Assembly (NCBI GenBank): GCA_910576535.1 | Contig: CAJTKK010000018.1 | Span: 1-64,000 of the forward strand | Length of the DNA: 64,000 bases | Source of the DNA: an uncultured Lachnospiraceae bacterium | Lineage (GTDB): Bacteria; Bacillota; Clostridia; Lachnospirales; Lachnospiraceae | Direction: 5' to 3' | Shown: positions 52,408 to 61,491 of the stretch, one piece after another | Numbering within the stretch: the first letter of the stretch is position 1 | Layout: each line of letters opens with the position of its first letter | The notes under the pieces: generated by a model | What the model saw: only the letters and a program-made list of their open reading frames with translations | What the model was told of the DNA's origin: nothing | Databases searched by the model: none | Translations under genes and position numbers: made by a program

Positions 52408-53148
52408 TTACTTTACAACCGTATACCAACCGCTATCAAACTTCACTGTTTTTAATAGAGTTTCCTTATCAATTAATTCTGGCTTTTTCACTTTGATATG
52501 CAGTTTTTCTTTTGGTATTTCTTCTATGATAGTAAATTGACTACCGCTTGGCTGCCATGTGAATTTGTGCATATCTGTTGCTTTGTCATAGCCTTCCAAA
52601 TTATTATTCTTATTCCATTTAAAGTAATACAGCTCATGGTCATAACGCACTGTATCCAACTCAAATATCAAATATTCAGAAAAATCTTTTGCCTTCACCA
52701 GTACCACAGTTCTTACAAACTTAAATATTTGCCTTACCGCCGATACACGCTCATTCCAAATATCCAAAACCATCTTACCGATAACATCTGGGTTTTCACT
52801 GGTAATTCTATCTACCCCAAAACTAAACGTAGGCGAATTTCTTCCACTTACCAACCGAAACGTTTTCTGCTTAGAAATGTTTTTAGAACCAGCAAAAACA
52901 GTTTTTGCGCCCCAACAACAATTATCCAAAACAACATCATCCAACCCTACATTGGAAGGTTTCCAATCTGCCCCTACACACATTGCAAAAATTTGTTCCC
53001 ATTCATTCCCCTCTAAAGCCATAGCCTGTTTCGTTGCCATCATATAAACGACTTCTTTTGCAAACGTATCTACAAACTTTGCCGGAAATTTATTCAAATC
53101 AAAAGGCGCCACTGCCTTATTAACAGTCCTCAATCTTGGTCCATTCAT
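52408..53148 (-). CDS. Probable type II restriction endonuclease
   Basis: 246 aa between a cytosine-5 methyltransferase and vsr, where the cognate endonuclease would be expected. GLDDVVLDNCCWGAKTVFAG (about 68-87) has an Asp and a later x-x-Lys (GAK) in PD-(D/E)XK spacing, allowing a non-canonical nuclease core; the rest (FVRTVVLVKAKDFSEYLIFE) is mixed alpha/beta. I do not recognize the recognition-site class. GGAGG precedes the ATG. The functional call rests on context plus this motif. Confidence 0.7.
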   Translation of the reverse strand: MNGPRLRTVNKAVAPFDLNKFPAKFVDTFAKEVVYMMATKQAMALEGNEWEQIFAMCVGADWKPSNVGLDDVVLDNCCWGAKTVFAGSKNISKQKTFRLVSGRNSPTFSFGVDRITSENPDVIGKMVLDIWNERVSAVRQIFKFVRTVVLVKAKDFSEYLIFELDTVRYDHELYYFKWNKNNNLEGYDKATDMHKFTWQPSGSQFTIIEEIPKEKLHIKVKKPELIDKETLLKTVKFDSGWYTVVK

Positions 53149-53210
53149 GTGCTATACCTCCAAACACACAATTTTTTACAGTATAACACACTTTTTTCCA
53201 AAATACACCA

Positions 53211-54347
53211 TCAGAAAACCAACGGTATAAATTTTTCAATCACTTTAGCCACCATACTAACCGGAATTGCATTTCCCGCCTGTTTCCTAGCCTGAGCATC
53301 CGACACTGCAATTTTAAATTCATCCGGAAAACCCTGCAACCGTAACATTTCTCTCGGCGTTAATCTTCTTTCTCCATCAACGAGCAAATAATTATAACTT
53401 GCCCCCGCCCTTAATGCACAGCTATACGGATAAGATGATATATTTCCTGATTTATTCTCATGCCAAATAGCAGGCGTTGTTTCTGCTGTGTGCATTTCCT
53501 TACGCTTTTTTACTATTTCCGCTGATGCATAATGTTTCCTGTCTACTTCATCTTCCAATATGTCTTTCAAAGTCTTTACATTCTTAATATCAAACTTCCA
53601 ATCCATATCAAATGGTTTCTTTGCGCCGACTATAATAATTCTCTCACGTTTTTGCGGCAAACCAAAATCAAGGGCATTTAAAACTTTATAATCTACAAAA
53701 TATCCCAATTCTTCCCTTAAAACATGAATAATCGTTTTAAAGGTTTTTCCTCCATCATGGCTGACAAGATTTTTTACATTTTCCAATACGAATGCATTTG
53801 GCTGTTTTTCTTTTATTATACGAGCAATGTCAAAAAAAAGCGTTCCCTTAGTATTATCTGCAAATCCTTTCTGTAAGCCGCATATAGAAAATGCCTGACA
53901 TGGAAATCCCGCAAAAAGCAAATCGAAATCAGGAATGTCTTTCTCATCAATCTGAGTAATGTCCCCTACTGGTTTCTCGTTAAAATTCACCTTATAACTT
54001 TCTGCCGCAAACTTGTCTATATCACTGCTGAACAAACACTGCCCTTTTATTCCCAACTGTCCAAAAGCCTCTTGTGAAGCATAACGAAATCCCCCTATGC
54101 CACAAAATAGATCAATAAACCTTATGGTTGAGGGCAATTTCTTTTCTTCAACTGACGGTATTGCAAAAAATAGTCTCTCAACATTTACTGATAATTCTTC
54201 AGATAAGCGAACCACCACATCAATTGAAGGCGTCGTTCTATTTCGCTCTATCATAGACAAGTATTTCCTGCTTATGCCCACCAAAGAAGCCAGTTGTTCT
54301 TGTGTAATATTTCTTTCCTTTCTGTATTCCTTAACCATATTTACCAT
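53211..54347 (-). CDS. DNA cytosine-5 methyltransferase with N-terminal XRE helix-turn-helix
   Basis: 378 aa. Residues 1-62 are an XRE-type HTH (NITQEQLASLVGISRKYLSM). The C5 methyltransferase follows: motif I RFIDLFCGIGGFRYAS, motif IV LLFAGFPCQAFSICG with the catalytic Cys, motif VI VLENVKNL, motif VIII FGLPQKRERIIIVGAK, and motifs IX-X (RRLTPREMLRLQGFP, ARKQAGNAIPVSMVAKVI). Such HTH fusions (M.EcoRII, M.ScrFI type) repress their own promoter, timing methylation before restriction. Its promoter is at 54387-54415. AT-rich, foreign in composition. Confidence 0.95.
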   Translation of the reverse strand: MVNMVKEYRKERNITQEQLASLVGISRKYLSMIERNRTTPSIDVVVRLSEELSVNVERLFFAIPSVEEKKLPSTIRFIDLFCGIGGFRYASQEAFGQLGIKGQCLFSSDIDKFAAESYKVNFNEKPVGDITQIDEKDIPDFDLLFAGFPCQAFSICGLQKGFADNTKGTLFFDIARIIKEKQPNAFVLENVKNLVSHDGGKTFKTIIHVLREELGYFVDYKVLNALDFGLPQKRERIIIVGAKKPFDMDWKFDIKNVKTLKDILEDEVDRKHYASAEIVKKRKEMHTAETTPAIWHENKSGNISSYPYSCALRAGASYNYLLVDGERRLTPREMLRLQGFPDEFKIAVSDAQARKQAGNAIPVSMVAKVIEKFIPLVF

Positions 54348-54386
54348 AGCATTTTTCCCTTAAATGTGAACTTTGTTTCTCATTTT

Positions 54387-54415
54387 ATTATATATCGCCT
54401 TTATTTGAATGTCTA
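54387..54415 (-). promoter_or_regulatory. Promoter of the restriction-modification operon
   Basis: Minus strand -35 TAGACA (54410-54415), 17-bp spacer, perfect TATAAT (54387-54392). A small inverted repeat AATG-N8-CATT overlaps the -35 and could be where the HTH part of the methyltransferase binds. Confidence 0.6.
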
Positions 54416-54632
54416 TACTCATTACGAAATTCTATTTTTTGTTCGATTCCCCAACAGCTAAATTGAAGAAAATATATACTATGATAAATTACATTATTTG
54501 CACATAGTACGATGTAGCAACATTAAAAACATCTTAATGATTTTATTTACATGGCGCCAGTGCCATGTCCTTTGTATCAATAAAGGAAAATCAAGATAAT
54601 AAACATTCTGTTTTGCCCCACTGAACTTCAAT

Positions 54633-55093
54633 CTAACGAACTTTTTCCCTTTTTTTGATACTAAATCCATTTTTCAAATACATCATCATAGCCTTTTGAT
54701 TCCATTCAACTACATGTAAAATAATTTCTTCATATCCCTTTCTTTTATATGATTCATTCCCCATAATAATAATTTTTGCCCTAACCCTTGCCCTTGAAAC
54801 GATTTCACCACAATTAAATCATCTAACTCATTTCCATAACAAGAAACAGCGCCTACAATTACTCCATTTTGGAAATATAAAAAAATATTATTTATCTTTT
54901 CTTTGATTTGAGAATAATCTGAATAAAAGTTTATTGGTTCAACTTCTAATGTTTTCCTCATCTCATAAAAACAGTCATTATATATTTTCATATATTCGTT
55001 CCAATATTGTTCTTGAAAAGGAATGCAACTTACATCATTCGAATACTCAAACATTTTATCAAATGACATCTCATACGCAATTATTTCTTTCAT
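54633..55093 (-). pseudogene. GNAT acetyltransferase with single-base frameshift
   Basis: The first frame runs from 55093 (MKEIIAYEMSFDKMFEYSND) through the acetyl-CoA loop SFQGQGLGQKLLLWGMNHIK and stops at 54710. The next frame continues EEIILHVVEWNQKAMMMYLK then NGFSIKKREKVR to a stop at 54633, which is exactly the expected GNAT C-terminus. Adding one A in the run before GGGATATG (about 54735-54745) restores about 153 aa. Real mutation and sequencing error cannot be told apart here. Confidence 0.8.
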
Positions 55094-55139
55094 CAACACA
55101 TCTTCATAAAATCAAAATATAACAATTCAATATTTATAA

Positions 55140-55616
55140 TTATTTGTAAAACTCAAACGCAAAAAGTAATGCCAAAATAGAAACCCCATCTTTCGTTTCA
55201 TTATCTTTTAACATTTCCAAAACTTTATCTCTTGAAACCCACGTTTTCATCTTTACTTCATTTTCATCAAAATCCATAGATTCGGTATCCACTCTTTCAG
55301 CAAAAACATGGCATATACAATCAGACATTCCATTCGATGGGTTTTGAGTACATAAAAACTTTAAATCTTTAACCGTACCTCCTGTTTCTTCCATGCATTC
55401 TCGACGTGCTGCATCTTCTTTTGATTCTCCATCTTCAATACATTCTGCTGGAATTTCCCATTCTAAACGCATTACTGTATATCTCTTAGATTGAATCAGC
55501 AAAACTTCACCATTTTTGTTGAATACCACAATGCTTATTGCTTCATGCGGATAATAAATCTGATGATACTTTTCTATAATATATCCATTCGATAGTTTTA
55601 CCTTATCAGCATACAA
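55140..55616 (-). CDS. NUDIX hydrolase, ADP-ribose pyrophosphatase-like
   Basis: 158 aa. The Nudix box reads ECIEDGESKEDAARRECMEE followed by TGG, so the catalytic Glu residues are present, but the first Gly of the box is Glu. The EIPAE lead-in resembles ADP-ribose pyrophosphatases (EIPAG). It would hydrolyse a nucleoside diphosphate linked to another group. Lies 40 bp upstream of the broken acetyltransferase. Confidence 0.88.
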   Translation of the reverse strand: MYADKVKLSNGYIIEKYHQIYYPHEAISIVVFNKNGEVLLIQSKRYTVMRLEWEIPAECIEDGESKEDAARRECMEETGGTVKDLKFLCTQNPSNGMSDCICHVFAERVDTESMDFDENEVKMKTWVSRDKVLEMLKDNETKDGVSILALLFAFEFYK

Positions 55617-55795
55617 TCACACATAATCACTTTCATATATAACTTTTCTATCTAATCATTCCGGCATTTCCCTATAACCCATATTTTTCCTCCACAGTTT
55701 ACTTTTCTCCATCTAATTATACCATTTCCATTCTCTATTTGCACCATAAAATATGGGACACAACAACCAACAGCAACCGCAACGTCCCACATTTC

Positions 55796-56109
55796 TTATC
55801 GTTCCAATGATTTTTCTATTTTCTCTTTTTCCCTTATTAAGTTATTCTGCCTCTCATAAAGATTATATCGCTCTTTGCAGAGTTTTTTCATACGCTCCAA
55901 CTGCCCCGCACTCCCTCCCGGCAATCCGGCTCTATCTTCTTATATTCCCCGGTCAGATTGCGGATTGTATTATTGTTTTCCTTTATCTGCTCCGAAAGGC
56001 ATACCCAGTCTATCAGATTTTGCACTTCCTTGTCCGTTTCGTAAAGGTCTGTTTCTGCCACGATTTTAGCACACAGCCGCACCATGACTTTCTTTTCCAT
56101 ATCCGTCAT
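55796..56109 (-). pseudogene. Small mobilization-associated protein, frameshifted
   Basis: The ATG at 56109 (MTDMEKKVMVRLCAKIVAET) leads to EPDCREG; the frame then drifts and stops at 55888. Another frame carries on AGQLERMKKLCKERYNLYER and ends at 55796. A one-base loss in the GAGGGAG region (about 55908-55915) explains it. It immediately follows the MobV gene, where small coiled-coil partners of the relaxase are common. Confidence 0.6.
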
Positions 56110-56128
56110 ATCCTATCAATCCCCTTTC

Positions 56129-57143
56129 CTATCGGCTCATTTCAAAGGCACGTTTCGGGCGTTTATTTGCCCTTTCTGCCTGCTCTAATGCCTTTGACCG
56201 TTCCACTATCGACTGTACCTGTTCCCTGCCTAAATGCGCTCCAAATGCCCCAAATCAGACGCTTTTTCCTGCAATCGGTCTATGGTGTCACTCTGCTCCA
56301 TGACCTTATCCGTCAAGCGGCTCATCTGTTTCTGTTGCCCGTCCACTTTGGCGGTCAGTTTCCTGCTTTGCTCTGTAAGCTGTACGCATTTAATAGTCAG
56401 GTATTTTACTACCTCTTTCAATTTCTCCACAAGCGGTAAAGCCTTTTTATCCCGGTATGCCTTTGCGCTCATCAATGCCCCCGGCTCTGTCCACTGCCAT
56501 TTCACATCTTCATCATAGGCGTGTATATTGCGCTCCATGACTTCCTTTGACTGCACCATTTTGTTAATGTCCTGCTGTAACTTTTTCTGCTGTTTCTCCA
56601 ACTTTTCATTTTCGGATAACAATTTTTCCTTATTCTCTGCCAGTGTTTCCGTCTGCTCTTTCAGCAGATAATTGGTAGCGGAAAGTTCTGATACTTCCTG
56701 CCGGATTGTTTCGCCCTCTTCCCGTCTCTGTTCCGTTTCCTGTCCTGCCGCTATCTGCTGATGAAGAATATCAGATAATTCCTCTTCACTGCCGGAGATT
56801 GTCTGTTCCAGTTCCGAACCTCTTTCTGTCGCTCCTTTTTCTCAAAATCCAAAACGGATAAATGCTTCTCATGTGTTCCTTTTTTCTCCCATTCAATATC
56901 ATGCTGCAGCATAATCTCCGCAAGCTGTCCGTCCTCTGTCTTTGCCCCCATATCGTCCTTGTTCCCGATTTGTAAAATAATCTCATGGAACGGCTTCTCC
57001 TGTTTGCCGGAACAGATTTTCTCATAGTAATCATCAATTCTACGGTCACTTCTGGTCTGCTTCTCATTGTACCGGGCAAGCGCTTCATCAAATAATTCGT
57101 GGTAGATGTCTTTAATATTTTCGTTGTAGTATTCCACATTCAT
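56129..57143 (-). pseudogene. MobV/plasmid recombination enzyme, deleted and frameshifted
   Basis: Residues such as NENIKDIYHELFDEALARYN and EKPFHEIILQIGNKDDMGAK match the N-terminal part of MobV-type relaxases. KTEDGQLA then joins directly to EWEKKGTHEKHLSVLDFEKK, so the middle with the HxHxDExxPHLH catalytic motif is deleted. A one-base loss near 56828 shifts the frame; the frame ELEQTISGSEEELSDILHQQ continues into a long coiled coil to 56230, and a second one-base loss there precedes the final GREQVQSIVERSKALEQAER to 56129. The gene cannot make an active enzyme. Confidence 0.8.
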
Positions 57144-57154
57144 ATAATGCAGAT

Positions 57155-57379
57155 ATGTGTCAATTCCTTGCTTTACTGAATGAAAGCCGGGAAAGTTTTG
57201 AATCCTACTTTACGCCAAAGGATATATTTGATATTTGGAAAAAACAGAAAATTGCTGATTACTCCACCTTGCCAGTGACAAAGAAAGTGTATGAAGATAT
57301 AGACAATGTTACAAGAATGAAACTCCGAAATGAACATTTGGAGCGGCAATTTAAGAAAAATCAGAGCGACAACGAATAA
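57155..57379 (+). pseudogene. C-terminal fragment of an unidentified plus-strand protein
   Basis: A 74-codon reading, LNESRESFESYFTPKDIFDI, WKKQKIADYSTLPVTKKVYE and a basic end, has the look of real protein and ends just before a direct-repeat copy. It has no ribosome site and diverges from the broken MobV gene, so it is probably the tail of a gene cut off by rearrangement. Family not recognized. Confidence 0.35.
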
Positions 57380-57407
57380 AAATAGAGCCATTTTAAAGTC
57401 ACAAGCC

Positions 57408-57517
57408 ATTTTCAATGAAATTCCGGCAAGTGGCTTTTCCTTTTGTTCGCTATTATTTTTAGGCATTAAGAAACCGCAACCCCTTGATCTCTCAAAGGAT
57501 TGCGGCGCTTATTTTAC
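57408..57517. repeat. Direct-repeat copy 2 with terminator hairpin
   Basis: Matches 51810-51918 in the same orientation at roughly three bases in four, including the TTTTGTTYGCTATTATTTTT block. CCGCAA (57474-57479) pairs with TTGCGG (57500-57505) around GATCTCTCAAAG, and read on the minus strand it follows the tuf fragment as its terminator. Both copies also share a short reading beginning like xKNNSxQKxKP. Confidence 0.7.
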
Positions 57518-57539
57518 TTATTTGGCTCTAAATTAAAGA

Positions 57540-57599
57540 TTACTCAATGATTGTAGCAACCCTGCCAGAACCAACTGTTCTGCCACCCTCACGGTTTTC
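57540..57599 (-). pseudogene. tuf: 3' end of an elongation factor Tu gene
   Basis: The minus strand encodes ENREGGRTVGSGRVATIIE then a stop, the C-terminus of EF-Tu, directly after non-tuf sequence. Only about 20 codons remain, followed by a terminator. It is either a remnant of a deleted tuf copy or an attachment-site scar of an element that recombines at the tuf 3' end. Confidence 0.8.
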
Positions 57600-57819
57600 T
57601 ATGGATGAAATCGCTATGTTTTCAAGTGATTTTTAGGGTTTTATCGGTGCTTATTCATTCGATATACACCTTGTATCTGACGTTTTTCAAATTTTTGTTA
57701 TCATGGTGTTATCACAGAAGCATTAAATATCCAGTAAACATATTAGCTATCCCCTCATCAAAAAGCTAAACGCTGTTGCACCTTTTGAATTTCCGAAACA
57801 CTGTTTGGGATTTTTATTC
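57600..57819. other. Gap between tuf fragment and AlbA_2 gene
   Basis: 220 AT-rich bp with no gene or strong hairpin. It begins exactly where homology to tuf stops, so one element end may lie here. Confidence 0.4.
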
Positions 57820-59256
57820 TTATCTTTTTATCAACCTATATCTCCTTGTCCTATTTGCACCAATAATCTCTATTTTGCCTTGCTCTTTCAATATTTGAAG
57901 CAATTGCCTTGCCCTACGTTCTTTTACATCTAAAAGGACACAAATATCTTTGCAAGAACATTCCTCTTGTTCCGATAGGCATTGAAGTATCTTTTCTAAC
58001 TGCTGTCCCGTCTTTATCGGCACTCTTTTATCGGCATTTTTTATCGGCATTTTATTGTTGGCAATTTGTGCCGATAAATCATTGCCGATTTTATCAAGAT
58101 TATAATTCAAATTTCTTAATATCAACCAAAATTCACTATTACTCGACCTAAACTCCGGTTTCATTTCTTCCGTATAATGTTCCTGAAATTCATAGGAATC
58201 CAAGATTTTCTTAAAACCGCTGCCTCGTCGATCCATATATTTCAAACGGTTAAATATATCTGCAATGATTGGGTTCCGTCTCCTAGACGATACATTTCTC
58301 AAATCTAAATCCTGCACCTTGCGCCCATCCAACATACCGCCCGGAGAGTAAATCTCCATTCTGTCATCAAACATATCTATATGAACTTCGCTCCCCAATT
58401 CCAGATAGTCCCTATGAATCAGCGCATTTACGATTCCTTCAAGCACAGCCGTATCCGGATAATCCGGCATCTCAATCCTTCCGTTTCCTGTTTTTTTCCA
58501 AGCTTTCTTCGTATTTCTGGAAACAAAACTCATGCTGTCCTGCAAAAGATTTACAAGACCGCCACTGTATTCTTCATCATCAATAGCATCTATCAAGCCT
58601 GCTGCCTTGTCCAACCCATTCCATCGCGTACAAAAAACTCTCGAATGACGAATGGGAGACTCATCCGCCAGCAATGCCCCTGCATTTGTAAGATTCCTCT
58701 CTTCGTCTATAATTCCCCAAGATTCATAATCGCTATCCTCAAAATCTTTCCCTGTATTATGCTTACATACAGAACGTAATTTTGTAAACGCCATGTTCTT
58801 AAACTTATAATTTGAAACCAAACTGTCATAAGAACGGTTTGTTCCCTGAAGAACCAATCGTTTGAGCGTAATGTTATCCGCCGGAACGCTTTCATTTCCC
58901 AAACGAATATAAGCAGTCATATTTCCCTCGCCCACATAGTAATATGGCGTTTCTTTACCCGCATACACATCAAGAAGAAGCAATTTCTTATCGTCTTCCA
59001 TATGAAATCGTAAATTTACTTTCGGAATAGAATCTATTTTCGTTTTAATTGTCTCACTTATAAACTCCGCATCAGATTCAGCATTTTCTAATCCGACAAC
59101 TTCATCATCGTTTGTAATACCCCAAATTAGGGTGCCGCCAAAACTGTTAGCAAATGCACTGACACTTTTCAACCAACTCTTTACCTGTTTTCTTTCCACG
59201 CTGCGTTTCTTATCATATTCGGTTGCTTCTCCAATTAATGTCTTTGGATCAATCCG
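57820..59256 (-). CDS. AlbA_2/GHKL-type putative transcriptional regulator
   Basis: 478 aa. N-terminal AlbA_2 (schlafen-like) domain: SVSAFANSFGGTLIWGITND, LLLDVYAGKETPYYYVGEG. A central ATPase-like module follows (DTAVLEGIVNALIHRDYLEL, HIDMFDDRMEIYSPGGMLDG, NPIIADIFNRLKYMDRRGSG), then a repetitive linker (KMPIKNADKRVPIKTG) and a C-terminal winged helix (CKDICVLLDVKERRARQLLQ). The ATG at 59256 (MRIDPKTLIGEATEYDKKRS) is preferred. Such proteins are often found beside restriction systems; it may regulate or assist the type III-like cassette upstream. Not proven. Confidence 0.85.
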   Translation of the reverse strand, partial: RIDPKTLIGEATEYDKKRSVERKQVKSWLKSVSAFANSFGGTLIWGITNDDEVVGLENAESDAEFISETIKTKIDSIPKVNLRFHMEDDKKLLLLDVYAGKETPYYYVGEGNMTAYIRLGNESVPADNITLKRLVLQGTNRSYDSLVSNYKFKNMAFTKLRSVCKHNTGKDFEDSDYESWGIIDEERNLTNAGALLADESPIRHSRVFCTRWNGLDKAAGLIDAIDDEEYSGGLVNLLQDSMSFVSRNTKKAWKKTGNGRIEMPDYPDTAVLEGIVNALIHRDYLELGSEVHIDMFDDRMEIYSPGGMLDGRKVQDLDLRNVSSRRRNPIIADIFNRLKYMDRRGSGFKKILDSYEFQEHYTEEMKPEFRSSNSEFWLILRNLNYNLDKIGNDLSAQIANNKMPIKNADKRVPIKTGQQLEKILQCLSEQEECSCKDICVLLDVKERRARQLLQILKEQGKIEIIGANRTRRYRLIKR

Positions 59257-59425
59257 CATCAGTCCACTTCCTTCCCTCTGACTACACATAAGACTCATCT
59301 ACGCATTTTACCTTATTTACCAATCTGCCACGTTATACTTTTCCATAAGCTCTTTTGCCTTTGCTTCACCTTCCTTAATAATCTTTAGTTTCTTGCATTG
59401 TCCTTTCTCCGTCTCAATTCTATTT
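59257..59425 (-). other. Short gap with a leftover reading
   Basis: A 37-codon open stretch without a start (ETEKGQCKKLKIIKEGEAKA then KELMEKYNVADW) ends at about 59324. It may be the tail of a vanished gene; no other signal seen. Confidence 0.3.
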
Positions 59426-60117
59426 CTAAATTCCTAACTTATCAAACAAAATTCGATTTCTCTTCTCAGAATCTTCAATAATTTTGTCATACGATAATAT
59501 TTCTATATACGCGTGTTTCTTGTCATGGTATTTATAATATCCCCGCTTATCCGGCGTTTCCTTAAAATCTTCATCTTCTGCTACCTTTATCAGATTAGGT
59601 GTCAAATCACATATCGCATATAGATAAAACTGGGTATTATCACCAACTTTGATAATTCGCCCATACTTATCCGCAACTTTATTTGTGGATAACTTATTCA
59701 CATAATCAACTAATTGAACAATCGGATTTTCCGCTCGACTATAATCGTCTCTCATAGGACGCTTCAATTCAAAAATAACAATCGTTCCATATTCTCTTCC
59801 TGTATTCTCCTCATCTGAAACTGCAACCGGATTATTAAGAATTAAAATATCTGTACGCTCCTCTTTCTGGTTATTGTTAAATGGAATGTCCGATGATATA
59901 TATTCACTATACGCTAACCGTTCATCAATTAACCACAGATTATGTGACTGATACTCAATCTCTCCCGATATCCTGCGCATTGGATAAATCAAATTATGCA
60001 AATAGGATTCCTTATTGAATCTGTCATCATCATTTTTCTTAATTCCTTTTTTTAACAGCTCCAAAATAATCCTTCTATGAGCTACATAATCTGCTAATGC
60101 TGATTTATTTGCATCAC
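59426..60117 (-). pseudogene. C-terminal part of GHKL ATPase protein, PD-(D/E)XK nuclease-like
   Basis: Read from the frameshift at about 60118, this gives SDANKSALADYVAHRRIILE then LLKKGIKKNDDDRFNKESYL; an ATG inside (60064) allows a 212-aa product. RTDILILNNP followed 20 residues later by TIVIFELKRP has the Asp and Glu-x-Lys of a PD-(D/E)XK nuclease. It is in phase with the upstream ATPase if one A is added, so the two are one protein of about 660 aa in the intact form. Confidence 0.75.
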
Positions 60118-61416
60118 TTATTTTTCAAACTGTTCTTCTAGTTTTGCTCTATATTCTTCATAACTTTCTGCACCAACATCTATTTTATCCATTATTTCTT
60201 TACTTGATTTCTTCAAGTCAACATCAAATTTTCTCTTTATCTTATAGAGTTCTTCATCCAATCCACTATCTGTTATTGTCGGTTTGATTTTTTTAATTTC
60301 TTCTGGCATATACCTAAGCAAATGCCCAAATTGAGGCGCTTGATCCGTAATATATTTTTTTATTCTTTCCTCTTTCCTCTGTCTAACTTCATTAAGATAT
60401 TCCGATAAATAATTTTCTACCTCCTCCTTGGCACATTCTACAATATCTTTCATGGAAATATCATTATCTTCTTTATCTTCGGATATATCAAATGACGTTC
60501 TGCTTGTATCAACATTATCATCCAAATATGTACCCGATATAATTCCAACATAAAAATATCCCTTGTTTGTATAAATTGCTTTATCTAAATCCACAATTTC
60601 CTTATCTAAATTAATCGGCTTTACCATTCGATCATTTGCATAAAGAAAAAGCTTATTTCCATCAATAGAAGCATCTTCAATCTTTACATTTAATAATTTA
60701 AAAGTTTGGTCTTTTATCTGTATATCAATCTCTTTCTCCTCACGTTTTGTTTTTTCTTCCAGCATTGAATTTAGACAAAATCTTTCTTCATCAAGCACAT
60801 TAATTTGTGGACATTTGGGCGACATCAAATACATCATACAGTGCTGCATTAATTTCATCGCAATTGTCTCAGCATTCTTATTTACATGTTTACGATACAC
60901 CGGCAAATAATTTACTAGGCTTATTCTTGTCACATTATCCGAAACATCACTTACTTCATTCAACCTGTCATCTATATCCAAATTATCTAATGAAAAATCA
61001 AATGAACGTTTAACCCATATCCCATCCTCTTTAAAAATACTCTCAACTTCTGTCTTCTGGAATGCTTTTAGCCAAGAAAAACGTCCAACTCCCTTGCCAC
61101 CTTTATCCGCACGATAGGCTGAATCCGATTGTAAAAATGAACGCATATTATTCTCATCTAATCCAACTCCATTATCTATTATTGTAAATCCAATAATTTC
61201 ATTTATGTTGTTGTCTATTCCATCAATATTAGCAACTTGTTGAGGGTCTCTTATAATTTTAATATCAATACACCCCTCAAAAGTCTCTTTAATTTGCCGT
61301 TCCTCAATGGCATAAATAGAATTTACCACTGCTTCATATAATGGAATTAATGGCTGCGTCTTGGGTAAATCAAAGTTTTTAACTCTCCCCACTAAATCTA
61401 TAGTAAACCCTGCCAT
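60118..61416 (-). CDS. GHKL-type ATPase, N-terminal part of a split protein
   Basis: 432 aa. GHKL/MORC-like ATP-binding motifs: PLYEAVVNSIYAIEE (N box), GFTIIDNGVGLDENNMRSFL (G1), YRADKGGKGVGRFSWLKAFQ (G2). A transducer-like region and a basic helical C-terminus (EELYKIKRKFDVDLKKSSKE) follow. The frame ends at TAA in GAAAAATAAGTGATGC; with a sixth A the reading would continue into the nuclease-like part. GGAAGGAG precedes the ATG. Located between the Res-type helicase and the AlbA_2 gene; probably an extra subunit of the restriction cassette. Confidence 0.8.
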   Translation of the reverse strand: MAGFTIDLVGRVKNFDLPKTQPLIPLYEAVVNSIYAIEERQIKETFEGCIDIKIIRDPQQVANIDGIDNNINEIIGFTIIDNGVGLDENNMRSFLQSDSAYRADKGGKGVGRFSWLKAFQKTEVESIFKEDGIWVKRSFDFSLDNLDIDDRLNEVSDVSDNVTRISLVNYLPVYRKHVNKNAETIAMKLMQHCMMYLMSPKCPQINVLDEERFCLNSMLEEKTKREEKEIDIQIKDQTFKLLNVKIEDASIDGNKLFLYANDRMVKPINLDKEIVDLDKAIYTNKGYFYVGIISGTYLDDNVDTSRTSFDISEDKEDNDISMKDIVECAKEEVENYLSEYLNEVRQRKEERIKKYITDQAPQFGHLLRYMPEEIKKIKPTITDSGLDEELYKIKRKFDVDLKKSSKEIMDKIDVGAESYEEYRAKLEEQFEK

Positions 61417-61491
61417 AATGTTCTCCTTCCCACAGCTTCCTTGCCTATCTTTACAATTTTAAATACGCCTCATGACATTTGATATTTTCAG

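Noticed and set aside
57173..57466. 97-aa minus-strand ORF starting MPKNNSEQKEKP
   Set aside because: Beyond about 25 residues it is antisense to the plus-strand fragment at 57155-57379 and becomes hydrophobic/irregular; the beginning recurs in both direct repeats and is treated as part of them.
58010..58080. Repeated TTTATCGGCA segments inside the AlbA_2 gene
   Set aside because: They encode a short repetitive linker (MPIK/VPIK) within an intact frame; no independent element.
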